NCBI GenBank assembly: GCA_902496375.1
Contig: CABVAS010000050.1
Location: 1 to 9,260, forward strand
Length of the DNA: 9,260 nucleotides
Source of the DNA: an uncultured Collinsella sp.
GTDB taxonomy: Bacteria; Actinomycetota; Coriobacteriia; Coriobacteriales; Coriobacteriaceae
Reading direction: 5' to 3'
Positions 1 through 5,510 of the stretch are shown here, in pieces. The translations under genes and the position numbers were made by a program. Within the stretch, counting starts at the first letter, position 1; each line of letters opens with the position of its first letter. The notes below the pieces were generated by a model. That model was not told the DNA's origin. It worked only from the letters and a program-made list of their open reading frames with translations, and searched no databases.

Positions 1-432
1 ATCTATAGATCGGAAGATGCCGAGGTCGAGGCCGCTGCGCGCGCCGCACGCTGCGACCACTTTATTCATACGCTCGCCGGTGGCTACGACTTTATGATCA
101 ACGAGGAGGGCACCAACCTGTCGCAGGGTCAGCGCCAGCTCGTGACCATCGCCCGTGCCATTTTGGCCGACCGCCCGGCACTGATTCTGGACGAGGCGAC
201 TTCCAACGTCGATACCCGTACCGAGGAGCTTATTCAGCGCGCCATGGATGCGCTGATGCAGGGCCGCACCAGCTTTGTCATCGCGCACCGCCTGTCCACG
301 ATCCGCAACGCCGACGTGATCTTGGTGATTCGCGACGGCGACATCGTCGAGAAGGGCACGCACGACGAGCTGCTCGCCCAGGGCGGCTTCTACGCCGACC
401 TGTACAACTCGCAGTTCGACGAAGCGGCGTAA
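1..432 (+). CDS. ABC exporter ATP-binding subunit, C-terminal part (5' end outside window)
   Basis: The reading frame is open from base 1 and ends at TAA 430-432, giving 143 residues of the nucleotide-binding domain of a type IV (MsbA/LmrA-like) exporter. Visible in order are the signature motif LSQGQRQL, the Walker B stretch ALILDEATS with the catalytic glutamate, the D-loop (NVD) and the H-loop (IAHR). The conserved exporter tail DGDIVEKGTHDELL follows. The Walker A motif and the membrane domain lie upstream of the window. LSQGQ instead of LSGGQ is common in the second subunit of heterodimeric exporters such as TM287/288 and LmrCD, so a partner ABC gene immediately upstream is likely; that is an inference. 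An internal ATG at 94 is not the real start, because the homology continues before it. The substrate cannot be told. A strong terminator follows 30 bases after the stop. Confidence 0.93.
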   Translation: MYRSEDAEVEAAARAARCDHFIHTLAGGYDFMINEEGTNLSQGQRQLVTIARAILADRPALILDEATSNVDTRTEELIQRAMDALMQGRTSFVIAHRLSTIRNADVILVIRDGDIVEKGTHDELLAQGGFYADLYNSQFDEAA

Positions 433-462
433 AAACCGGCGGCAAACAACCGCAATGCCAAG

Positions 463-498
463 AAAACGGGGGCGCAGGACAACCTGCACCCCCGTTTT
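463..498 (+). terminator. Intrinsic terminator of the ABC exporter gene
   Basis: A 16-bp stem pairs 463-478 with 483-498 and has one C/A mismatch (473/488). The loop is ACAA, the core is GC-rich and the stem is flanked by AAAA and TTTT. It starts 30 bases after the stop codon. The A and T flanks would allow it to work in both directions. Confidence 0.88.
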
Positions 499-554
499 GT
501 GTCCTTCGAGCCTCGAAACGCCTTCCCTGAGACCTCACTGACGGCGCTTTCCAG

Positions 555-606
555 ACCCCGTGGGCAAAAAAGGGCAAATATGAGTACTGTTACCTTTTTA
601 GTAACA
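555..606 (+). repeat. Left arm of a 52-base inverted repeat pair
   Basis: Bases 555-606 match the reverse complement of 744-795 at 43 of 52 positions, with 31 of 35 in the outer part. The shared core reads GTGGGCAAAAAA then CAAATATGAGTAC. In this arm the inner end forms a perfect 7-bp inverted repeat, CTGTTAC (587-593) and GTAACAG (601-607), around CTTTTTA. That could be an RNA hairpin or a repressor operator. The arm lies in the gene-free stretch between the ABC exporter and the DAHP synthase. I see no flanking target duplication and no coding content. Confidence 0.75.
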
Positions 607-743
607 GCCAAAACCGCCTCAAATGCCGCTCCCACGGCTTACACGCGTCCCTAAATTGATCAAACAACACCATAGCGGACTTATATGTGTTTGCGTTAAT
701 GAACATATTTTGCTGTTATGTCTATTATTTTGCGAAGGCAATA

Positions 744-795
744 TGATACTAAGATAGCAACCGTACTCATATTTGGCATTTTTTGCCCACAGGGT
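744..795 (-). repeat. Right arm of the 52-base inverted repeat pair
   Basis: This is the reverse-complement partner of 555-606. The 137 bases between the arms are AT-rich compared with the surroundings and hold no plausible gene. This arm keeps the outer GGGCA-AAAA-TGCC mini-palindrome, which the left arm has lost (GGG for TGC). Its inner GTTAC/GTAAC palindrome is degraded. Two copies of one module arranged head to head could be a small non-autonomous mobile element or a pair of binding sites for the same regulator. Confidence 0.75.
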
Positions 796-876
796 ATTTC
801 CTAGGGAACCGACAACAGCCTTAGGGTCCCGCGCGGCGCCGCTCCCTCCCGGCATCCGCCGACGTTTGCCCAGATA

Positions 877-915
877 AAACCGACCAAAATAAACCTGTCC
901 CTTTTTGGTCGGTTT
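877..915. repeat. 13-bp perfect hairpin with GGGACAGG-type loop
   Basis: AAACCGACCAAAA (877-889) pairs perfectly with TTTTGGTCGGTTT (903-915) around a 13-base loop. Read on the minus strand, the loop region is AGGGACAGGTTTA. This core resembles the GGGACAGG extragenic palindromes often found near REP-associated tyrosine transposases (from memory, not searched). No such transposase gene is in the window. It lies just upstream of the predicted DAHP synthase promoter, so it is more likely a dispersed palindrome or a bidirectional terminator than an attenuator of that gene. Confidence 0.7.
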
Positions 916-930
916 CGGGGTGACAAGGGC

Positions 931-959
931 TTGCACTTTAGCGTGCGACAGCGGATAAT
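931..959 (+). promoter_or_regulatory. Candidate sigma-70-type promoter of the DAHP synthase gene
   Basis: TTGCAC (931-936) and GATAAT (954-959) are separated by 17 bases. The -10 box matches consensus at 5 of 6 positions; the -35 is weaker. Part of the spacer forms a small palindrome, GCAC (933-936) with GTGC (943-946), which could be an operator. Transcription would start about 45 bases before the ATG. An alternative is TCGACA (969-974) with TATAGA (994-999), but its 19-base spacer is long. Confidence 0.4.
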
Positions 960-1013
960 GCCGAACACTCGACAATACGCTTATTGCTCTTTCTATAGAT
1001 TGAGGAGGCCCCT

Positions 1014-2045
1014 ATGGCCATGGAATTCAAACGCAGGCTGCCGATCCCCATGGAGATCCGCGAGGAAATGCCGCTTTCTGCCGAGCTTACCGCCAAAAAG
1101 CAGGCATTTGACGCCGAGGTCGCCAAAGTCTTTACCGGCGAGGACGCACGCAAGGTGCTCATCATCGGCCCGTGCTCTGCCGACCGCGAGGATTCGGTGC
1201 TTGAGTACATGAACCGACTGGCCAAGACCGCCGAGGAGGTCAAGGACAAGCTCATCATCATTCCGCGCGTCTACACCAATAAGCCGCGCACCAAGGGCAC
1301 CGGCTACAAGGGTCTTCTGCACAACCCCAACCCCGAGGCTCCCGACGACCTGCTCGAGGGCGTCAAGGCCATCCGCCACATGCACCTGCGCGTCATCGAG
1401 GAGACCGGCTTCTTTACCGCCGATGAGATGCTCTACCCGTCCAACTACCAATACCTCGTTGACCTGCTGAGCTATGTTGCCGTGGGCGCACGCTCGGTCG
1501 AGAACCAAGAGCATCGCCTGGTGTCGAGCGGCATTTCGGTACCCGTCGGCATGAAGAATCCCACTGCCGGCTCTACCACCGTTATGCTCAACTCCATTTA
1601 CGCCGCCCAGGCGCACCAGAGCTTCATCTTCCGCAACTGGGAGGTCGAGTGCGACGGCAATCCGCTCGCACACGCCGTTATGCGTGGCTACATCGGTCTC
1701 GATGGGCGCACCTACCCCAACTACCACTACGAACACCTGGAACGCTTGGCCGAACGCTATACCGAGCATGCCGGCTATGCTAATCCGGCAGCGGTCATCG
1801 ACTGCAACCATGACAACTCGGGCAAGCGTCCGCTGGAGCAGTATCGCATTTGCAAGGAGGTGCTCGACAGCTGCCGCCGCAACGAATCCATCTCCAAGCT
1901 GGTCAAGGGCTTTATGATCGAGTCCTACCTGGAGGACGGCAACCAGCCGGTCGACGGCGGCGTCTTTGGCAAGTCGATCACCGACCCGTGCCTGGGCTGG
2001 GAAAAGACCGACTACCTCATCCACGAGATCGCGGAACGTATTTAG
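1014..2045 (+). CDS. aroF: 3-deoxy-7-phosphoheptulonate (DAHP) synthase, type I (AroFGH family)
   Basis: This cytosolic enzyme condenses phosphoenolpyruvate and erythrose 4-phosphate to DAHP, the entry step of the shikimate pathway. The 343-residue length is normal for the AroFGH class. By comparison with E. coli AroG, the metal ligands are visible as Cys54 (IGPCSA), His266 (DCNHDNSGK), Glu303 (MIESYLEDGNQ) and Asp324 (SITDPCLGW). The substrate-binding KPRT motif is at 90-93. The start at 1014 is supported by an AGGAGG site five bases upstream; a second Met at codon 3 is less likely. The gene appears to be transcribed alone, with a candidate promoter at 931-959 and a structured element beginning two bases after the TAG stop. 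E. coli paralogues aroF, aroG and aroH differ in the inhibiting amino acid. Which aromatic residue inhibits this enzyme cannot be read from the sequence, so the letter F is only conventional. Confidence 0.95.
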   Translation: MAMEFKRRLPIPMEIREEMPLSAELTAKKQAFDAEVAKVFTGEDARKVLIIGPCSADREDSVLEYMNRLAKTAEEVKDKLIIIPRVYTNKPRTKGTGYKGLLHNPNPEAPDDLLEGVKAIRHMHLRVIEETGFFTADEMLYPSNYQYLVDLLSYVAVGARSVENQEHRLVSSGISVPVGMKNPTAGSTTVMLNSIYAAQAHQSFIFRNWEVECDGNPLAHAVMRGYIGLDGRTYPNYHYEHLERLAERYTEHAGYANPAAVIDCNHDNSGKRPLEQYRICKEVLDSCRRNESISKLVKGFMIESYLEDGNQPVDGGVFGKSITDPCLGWEKTDYLIHEIAERI

Positions 2046-2046
2046 C

Positions 2047-2192
2047 TACGCGGTTTTACCAAACCGCGTAACGGCTCGACGCTGCAAACCCGCCAGAACG
2101 GCAATCTGCCTTTCAACTTCGGCGGCATGATCAAAAGATCAATGCCGCCTCGTTTCAAGGCACCTTGCTCGCTCTGGCGGGTTTTCGCTGAC
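2047..2192 (+). ncRNA. Structured RNA-like repeat element, copy A, 3' of the DAHP synthase gene
   Basis: The element begins one base after the aroF stop. Its parts, in order: hairpin 1 pairs 2047-2056 with 2061-2070 (loop TACC). A single-stranded linker follows to 2085. A closing helix pairs 2086-2097 with 2173-2184. An inner helix pairs TGCCTT (2107-2112) with AAGGCA (2157-2162). The apical hairpin pairs GGCGGCAT (2121-2128) with ATGCCGCC (2142-2149) and GATC with GATC around AAAA, with A2141 bulged. The first 43 bases are identical to copy B at 5512-5554. CACCTTGCTCGC and the tail TTTTCGCTGAC are also identical. The helices differ in sequence from copy B but still pair. The closing helix followed by TTTT could also act as a terminator for aroF. 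There is no credible coding content. The family is not recognised. Confidence 0.7.
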
Positions 2193-2278
2193 GTTTTTCG
2201 ACCTGCATTGTTGCCAGGGTTGGCACCAATGACTAATGCGATAGCTAGCTACGTCGGTCCGATTGATCGGCTGGGTTT

Positions 2279-2366
2279 CCGAGGTGCGGCAGATTCCCGC
2301 GAAAGAGGAGGGCATAGACCTTAAGGGTCATGCCCGACGATTGAAGGGCAAGGTGCCGTGCCTCGG
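2279..2366 (-). ncRNA. Diverged relative of the structured element, 3' of the agmatine deiminase gene
   Basis: On the minus strand it begins 12 bases after the deiminase stop. The outer helix is CCGAGG/CCTCGG, then a CA/CA internal loop, then CGGCA/TGCCG. The centre carries TTCAATCGTCGG (complement of 2334-2345) and CCTCCTCTTTC (complement of 2301-2311), both identical to copy B, around a different hairpin (GGCAT-GACC paired with GGTC-ATGCC, complement of 2312-2334). The 43-base 5' segment of copies A and B is absent. The helix just outside the conserved loop pairs less cleanly (G bulge or G-U pairs). Copy A and this element together fill most of the 333-base gap between the convergent aroF and aguA genes. 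The remaining bases 2193-2278 show nothing I can name. Confidence 0.55.
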
Positions 2367-2378
2367 GAAGACAGACAG

Positions 2379-3584
2379 TTACGCCGAGGGCTCCTGCTGC
2401 GTAATGCAGTGGATATTTCCGCCACCGAAGACGACCTGCTCGGACTGAACGCCGACGCACTTGTAGACGCCCTCGCCCCAGACCTCGTCGTAGATCTTCT
2501 GGAGCGTGTCAACGGCAAGCTGATCGTTCTCGTCGCCGTACTGCGGGACGATAACGCCGTGGTTGGTGACCAGGTAGTTCATGTAGGAGGCGATCAGCGG
2601 CTCGTTGGCAACGCGCGGCTCGGCGTTCTCGTCGGCGTCGATGGTGTCGCAGGAAGCCTGGTCCATGAACAGCGGGTTCACAGGCATGCAGAGCTTGTAG
2701 ACCTTCATCTTGCGGCCCTTGGCGTCAACGGCGTTGGAAAGGGTCTCGTAGACAGCATGGCATTGCTCGTAGAACGGATACTCGGGATCGTCGGTCCAGA
2801 TGCAGGCCATGACGCCCGGAGCGATGAACGTAGCGACATCATCGATGTGGCCGTTGGTCTCCTCGGGGTCGATGCCCTCCTTAACCCAGATGACCTTCTC
2901 GACACCCAGGTAATCCTTGAGGTGCTCGTCCATATAGGCGCGAAGTTCCTCACTCCAGGGCTCAAACTTCTTGTGGAACTTGGGCCAGATGGACTCGGGA
3001 TCCTCTTCCTCCTCCAGAACCGCAGAGCAGGTGCGGCCCGGGGAAAGCAGGCACTGGTCGGTCACGACCACGGTGCCTTCGCCGTCGACGGTAATGGAGC
3101 CGCCCTCGAGGATCATGTCATCGGGACGATAGCGACGGCAGCCGGAAAGCTCAGCCATCTTAAGGGCAATCTGCTCGTCCTTGTCCCACGGGAAATAGAG
3201 GCCGTCGACGAGGCCGCCGTAGGCGTTGAAGTGCCAGTGGTTGGCGCGCTTATCGCCCTTGCCATTGATAACAAAAGTGGCAGCGGTGTCGCGGAACCAA
3301 GCGTCGTCGGTGGTCATCTCGATAACGGTGACGTTCTCGTCTTCCTCAAAGGCGGCCTTGCAGTTGGCGTAGTCGGCCTGGTTTGCGCACATGGTGACCG
3401 GGGTGAACTCGGCGATGGCGCGAGCGATGGCGGCATACTGCTTCTGAGCCGGCTTGGCGCCGTGGGCCCAGGTGTCGGTGCGGTGGGGCCAACCCATCCA
3501 CACGCGATCCTGCGGAGCGAACTCAGCGGGCATAAAGAAGCCGTCGGCCTTAGGGGTGGACTCGGACTCGGTGATCGTACGCAT
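2379..3584 (-). CDS. aguA: Agmatine deiminase (peptidylarginine deiminase-like family)
   Basis: The enzyme hydrolyses agmatine to N-carbamoylputrescine and ammonia in the cytosol. The 401-residue product carries family hallmarks: DDAWFRD (93-99), ILEGGS (158-163), NGHIDDV (244-250, putative catalytic His246) and GGGNIHCITQQ (387-397, nucleophile Cys393 near the C terminus). The start at 3584 is chosen because GGAGGA lies just upstream and family similarity begins there. The open frame runs back to 3818, but those codons look non-coding. Two oddities stand out. RDTAATFV (98-105) replaces the usual RD-x-GPTF. About 25 extra residues, including EEEED and an aromatic, charged stretch (about 187-213), make the protein longer than the roughly 365-380 typical of the family (from memory). 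The APC permease lies 368 bases upstream on the same strand, supporting agmatine as substrate. No putrescine carbamoyltransferase or carbamate kinase is present in the window. Confidence 0.93.
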   Translation of the reverse strand: MRTITESESTPKADGFFMPAEFAPQDRVWMGWPHRTDTWAHGAKPAQKQYAAIARAIAEFTPVTMCANQADYANCKAAFEEDENVTVIEMTTDDAWFRDTAATFVINGKGDKRANHWHFNAYGGLVDGLYFPWDKDEQIALKMAELSGCRRYRPDDMILEGGSITVDGEGTVVVTDQCLLSPGRTCSAVLEEEEDPESIWPKFHKKFEPWSEELRAYMDEHLKDYLGVEKVIWVKEGIDPEETNGHIDDVATFIAPGVMACIWTDDPEYPFYEQCHAVYETLSNAVDAKGRKMKVYKLCMPVNPLFMDQASCDTIDADENAEPRVANEPLIASYMNYLVTNHGVIVPQYGDENDQLAVDTLQKIYDEVWGEGVYKCVGVQSEQVVFGGGNIHCITQQEPSA

Positions 3585-3867
3585 AAGATTTCCTCCAAAT
3601 CGAACGATCGCTTGCTGCGGGCGGGTTACCCTCAGCCTAAAACCAAGAGATGGTAGGCGCCCATTCCCCGGCAAAGGTCGGGGCGCCTGGCACCGGTTTT
3701 CACGGATGTCGCACCGGCAAGCGACGACGTAACCCGGTGCGCGGAGACAAAACGCACGAAGGATACGGAAGAGAGATTGGGGCGGGCGGTGGTTACCGGA
3801 GCAATAGCTCACACCCACCTCAGAGAAAGGTTAGCAAACCTGTTGCTTGGGCACGCCTCCGAAGAGG
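3585..3867 (-). other. Hairpin-rich leader region of the agmatine deiminase gene
   Basis: This CDS-free stretch lies between the permease 3' element and aguA. Stem-loops visible, in transcription order: AGGTT/AACCT (3828-3841); GGTGG/CCACC enclosing GAGC/GCTC (3788-3819); CGCACCGG/CCGGTGCG (3710-3741); and AGGCGCC/GGCGCCT, extended by GGT/ACC, with an inner CCG/CGG (3652-3694). A second CACCGG at 3691-3696 could compete for CCGGTG at 3734-3739, giving mutually exclusive helices. The deiminase ribosome site GGAGGA follows at about 3591-3596. I see no clear promoter and no match to a riboswitch class I know. It may be a regulatory leader, a set of terminators or both. Confidence 0.4.
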
Positions 3868-3956
3868 CTAGAGCGTCCCGAGTCGGGAGCGACAAGCCCG
3901 ACGAAGCGTACGTTGGTACGCGAGGAAGGTTGGAGCCCCGAATCCGGGTGCTCTAG
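3868..3956 (-). ncRNA. Candidate structured 3' element overlapping the permease stop codon
   Basis: CTAGAGC (3868-3874) pairs with GCTCTAG (3950-3956), and the permease TAG stop lies inside this outer stem. Within it are CCCG-GATT-CGGG, the palindrome TCCCGAGTCGGGA, and a central hairpin GCGTAC-CAAC-GTACGC. The central hairpin is nearly the same as the apical hairpin of copy B (GCGTAC-CGAA-GTACGC). It is flanked by CTTCCTC and TTCGTCGG, which recall the two conserved loop strands of the other elements but on opposite sides of the hairpin. The link to that family is therefore tentative. The hairpin could simply serve as the 3' end of the permease transcript. Confidence 0.45.
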
Positions 3957-5383
3957 TCCTCCTCGGACTCCTCAGCGAGGCGCTGAGCAGCCAGCTCGGG
4001 AGTGAGACCCTTGTACTCGGTCTCGCGGCCCTTAGCACTGACGACGCGGACAACCTCGCCAATAAGCAAGAGCACGATGAAGATGACGATCATCGGGACC
4101 TTATCGCCAATCTCATCGACAGAGAACGGAATCAGCGTTGCAACGATAGCCAGAATCAGCTCAATGCAGGGAATAGCCAGCATGACCTTCATCATGGCGC
4201 CCTTAAACGGGAACGTAAAGATACGCTCACGGTTGGGGTCGTTCTTACGAAGGTTGAGGAATGCCGGGAACATCGGGATGTAGGTCAGCAGCAGGAAGAC
4301 AACGGAGGTACCGAAGAGCATCCAGAAGACACCGTTGGAGATGGCGTCGATGGGAACCAGCTGCAGGCACAGCACCAGGGAGGCAACGATGGCGTTGACC
4401 AGGTTGGCGCCGTTGGGCATGTCGTCATCCGAGATCATCGAGGCGAAGACCTTGGGCATGTTGCCATGCTCGGCAGCATAGCGAGCGACGGAGTTGACGC
4501 CGAAGGACCAGGCAGCCATGTTGGCGAACAGCGTGATCAGGAAGGCGATGCAGATGACCTTAAAGATCATGGAATCGCCCACAATAGTCTGGACAGCGTA
4601 GATCATGCCGTAGTCGGGATCGATGGAATCGGCCGACACAGCAGCGCCGATGCCAAAGCCAGCGAACAAGTAGATCACGGCGATGGACAGGCCGCCGACG
4701 ATGATAGCCTTGGGGATATCGCGAGCGGGATCGGCCATATCGTCGGTCATGGTGCAGATGACCTCGAAGCCCATGAAGTTAAAGATGATGATCGACAGGT
4801 AGCCAAGCGCGTTGGTGTTGGTGAGCTCGGGCAAGAAGGTGGCAGCGGACATATCGTTCGCAAAGCCGTTCTCCATGGCGTACCAGATGCCCAAAGCGCC
4901 GACGATAACGGCAACGGCAACCTTGATGATGGCGCCGCCGTTCAGGACCCACTCGGAGTCGGCAGCCTTGGAGCGACCCATAAGATAGACGATCCACACA
5001 AAGGCAAGGTCGATACCAATCTTGGCAATCAGATTGAACTCGACGCCAAAGACCATGCCCAAAATGTCCGGGAACATAGTGGCCAGCGAGGCAATCCACA
5101 GCGGGTAGTTAACCCAGTAGTAGTACGAAATGCGGGCGCCCCACTTGTCGCCCAGGCCATCGCGTACCCAGTCGTAAATGCCACCCTCACCGTCATAGGT
5201 AGTGCCGAGCTCGGCAACGACCATGCCATAAGGGAGCAGGAAGGTCAGAATCAGGAAGATCCACCAGAAGAACTGCTGGTTGCCAATGGCAGCAGCAGGT
5301 GCGGCGGCCTCGCAAACGAAGACGACGCAGATGATGGTCGAGATGACCGTCAAGAAGGAAAGCTTTTTCTTTCCGTCGCTCAT
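3953..5383 (-). CDS. APC-superfamily amino acid/polyamine permease, probable agmatine:putrescine-type antiporter
   Basis: The gene encodes a 476-residue integral membrane protein with about 12 hydrophobic segments, the usual APC length and layout. After a short charged N terminus, TM1 (about 10-32) is followed by TM2 (39-58) and the family motif GGIYDWVRDGLG (67-78), as in the glutamate:GABA antiporter subgroup. FMGFE at 203-207 lies in TM6, where APC proteins contact substrate. The C terminus is hydrophilic and acidic (EESEED). ATG at 5383 has an AAGGAG site eight bases upstream. Because agmatine deiminase follows on the same strand, agmatine uptake in exchange for a polyamine (AguD-like) is the best inference. 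Sequence alone does not exclude glutamate, GABA or another amino acid. The stop codon sits in a stem of the 3' element at 3868-3956. Confidence 0.85.
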   Translation of the reverse strand: MSDGKKKLSFLTVISTIICVVFVCEAAAPAAAIGNQQFFWWIFLILTFLLPYGMVVAELGTTYDGEGGIYDWVRDGLGDKWGARISYYYWVNYPLWIASLATMFPDILGMVFGVEFNLIAKIGIDLAFVWIVYLMGRSKAADSEWVLNGGAIIKVAVAVIVGALGIWYAMENGFANDMSAATFLPELTNTNALGYLSIIIFNFMGFEVICTMTDDMADPARDIPKAIIVGGLSIAVIYLFAGFGIGAAVSADSIDPDYGMIYAVQTIVGDSMIFKVICIAFLITLFANMAAWSFGVNSVARYAAEHGNMPKVFASMISDDDMPNGANLVNAIVASLVLCLQLVPIDAISNGVFWMLFGTSVVFLLLTYIPMFPAFLNLRKNDPNRERIFTFPFKGAMMKVMLAIPCIELILAIVATLIPFSVDEIGDKVPMIVIFIVLLLIGEVVRVVSAKGRETEYKGLTPELAAQRLAEESEED

Positions 5384-5420
5384 GATGAGCTCCTTCGCTC
5401 AGTCTTGGACAAATCGAGGT

Positions 5421-5444
5421 CCTTAAGATATTAAGGCAATTGCC
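5421..5444. promoter_or_regulatory. Two abutting palindromes upstream of the permease gene, candidate operator
   Basis: CCTTAA-GATA-TTAAGG (5421-5436) overlaps by two bases the perfect 10-base palindrome GGCAATTGCC (5435-5444). They lie 38-61 bases before the permease ATG in an AT-rich patch. This is where a promoter and a regulator site would be expected. No convincing -35/-10 pair could be assigned. Confidence 0.4.
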
Positions 5445-5456
5445 GGGCCTCGGTGA

Positions 5457-5489
5457 GCGGGCGACAGGAGACGAGCATCCGCCGCCCGC
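5457..5489. repeat. 7-bp GC-rich hairpin upstream of the permease
   Basis: GCGGGCG (5457-5463) pairs with CGCCCGC (5483-5489) around a 19-base loop. There is no T-run on either side. It lies between copy B of the structured element and the candidate operator of the permease gene. Its role is unknown. Confidence 0.4.
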
Positions 5490-5510
5490 AAGCGTGCTTC
5501 TACGATGAAG

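Noticed and set aside
505..517. Palindrome TTCGAGCCTCGAA as a possible LexA box
   Set aside because: It does not match the actinobacterial TCGAAC-N4-GTTCGA form and lies between a terminator and a repeat without a nearby start codon.
993..2024. 343-codon minus-strand open frame opposite aroF
   Set aside because: Antisense shadow of a clear DAHP synthase gene, with no recognisable family of its own.
2358..3656. 432-codon plus-strand open frame opposite the agmatine deiminase
   Set aside because: It is the antisense shadow of aguA. Its Leu/Val/Gly-rich translation shows no domain, and the minus strand carries the full agmatine deiminase motif set with a ribosome site.
3620..3660. Plus-strand GCCTAAAACC...GGTAGGC resembling the 3' half of a cyclic di-GMP-I riboswitch
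   Set aside because: The required upstream half (the GCAAACC and GACGCAAAGC segments) is absent, and there is no plus-strand gene downstream.
3781..3820. GGTGGTTACCGG on the plus strand, reminiscent of a T-box sequence
   Set aside because: It departs from the TGGNACCGCG consensus, lacks a stem I with a specifier loop, and has no downstream gene on that strand.
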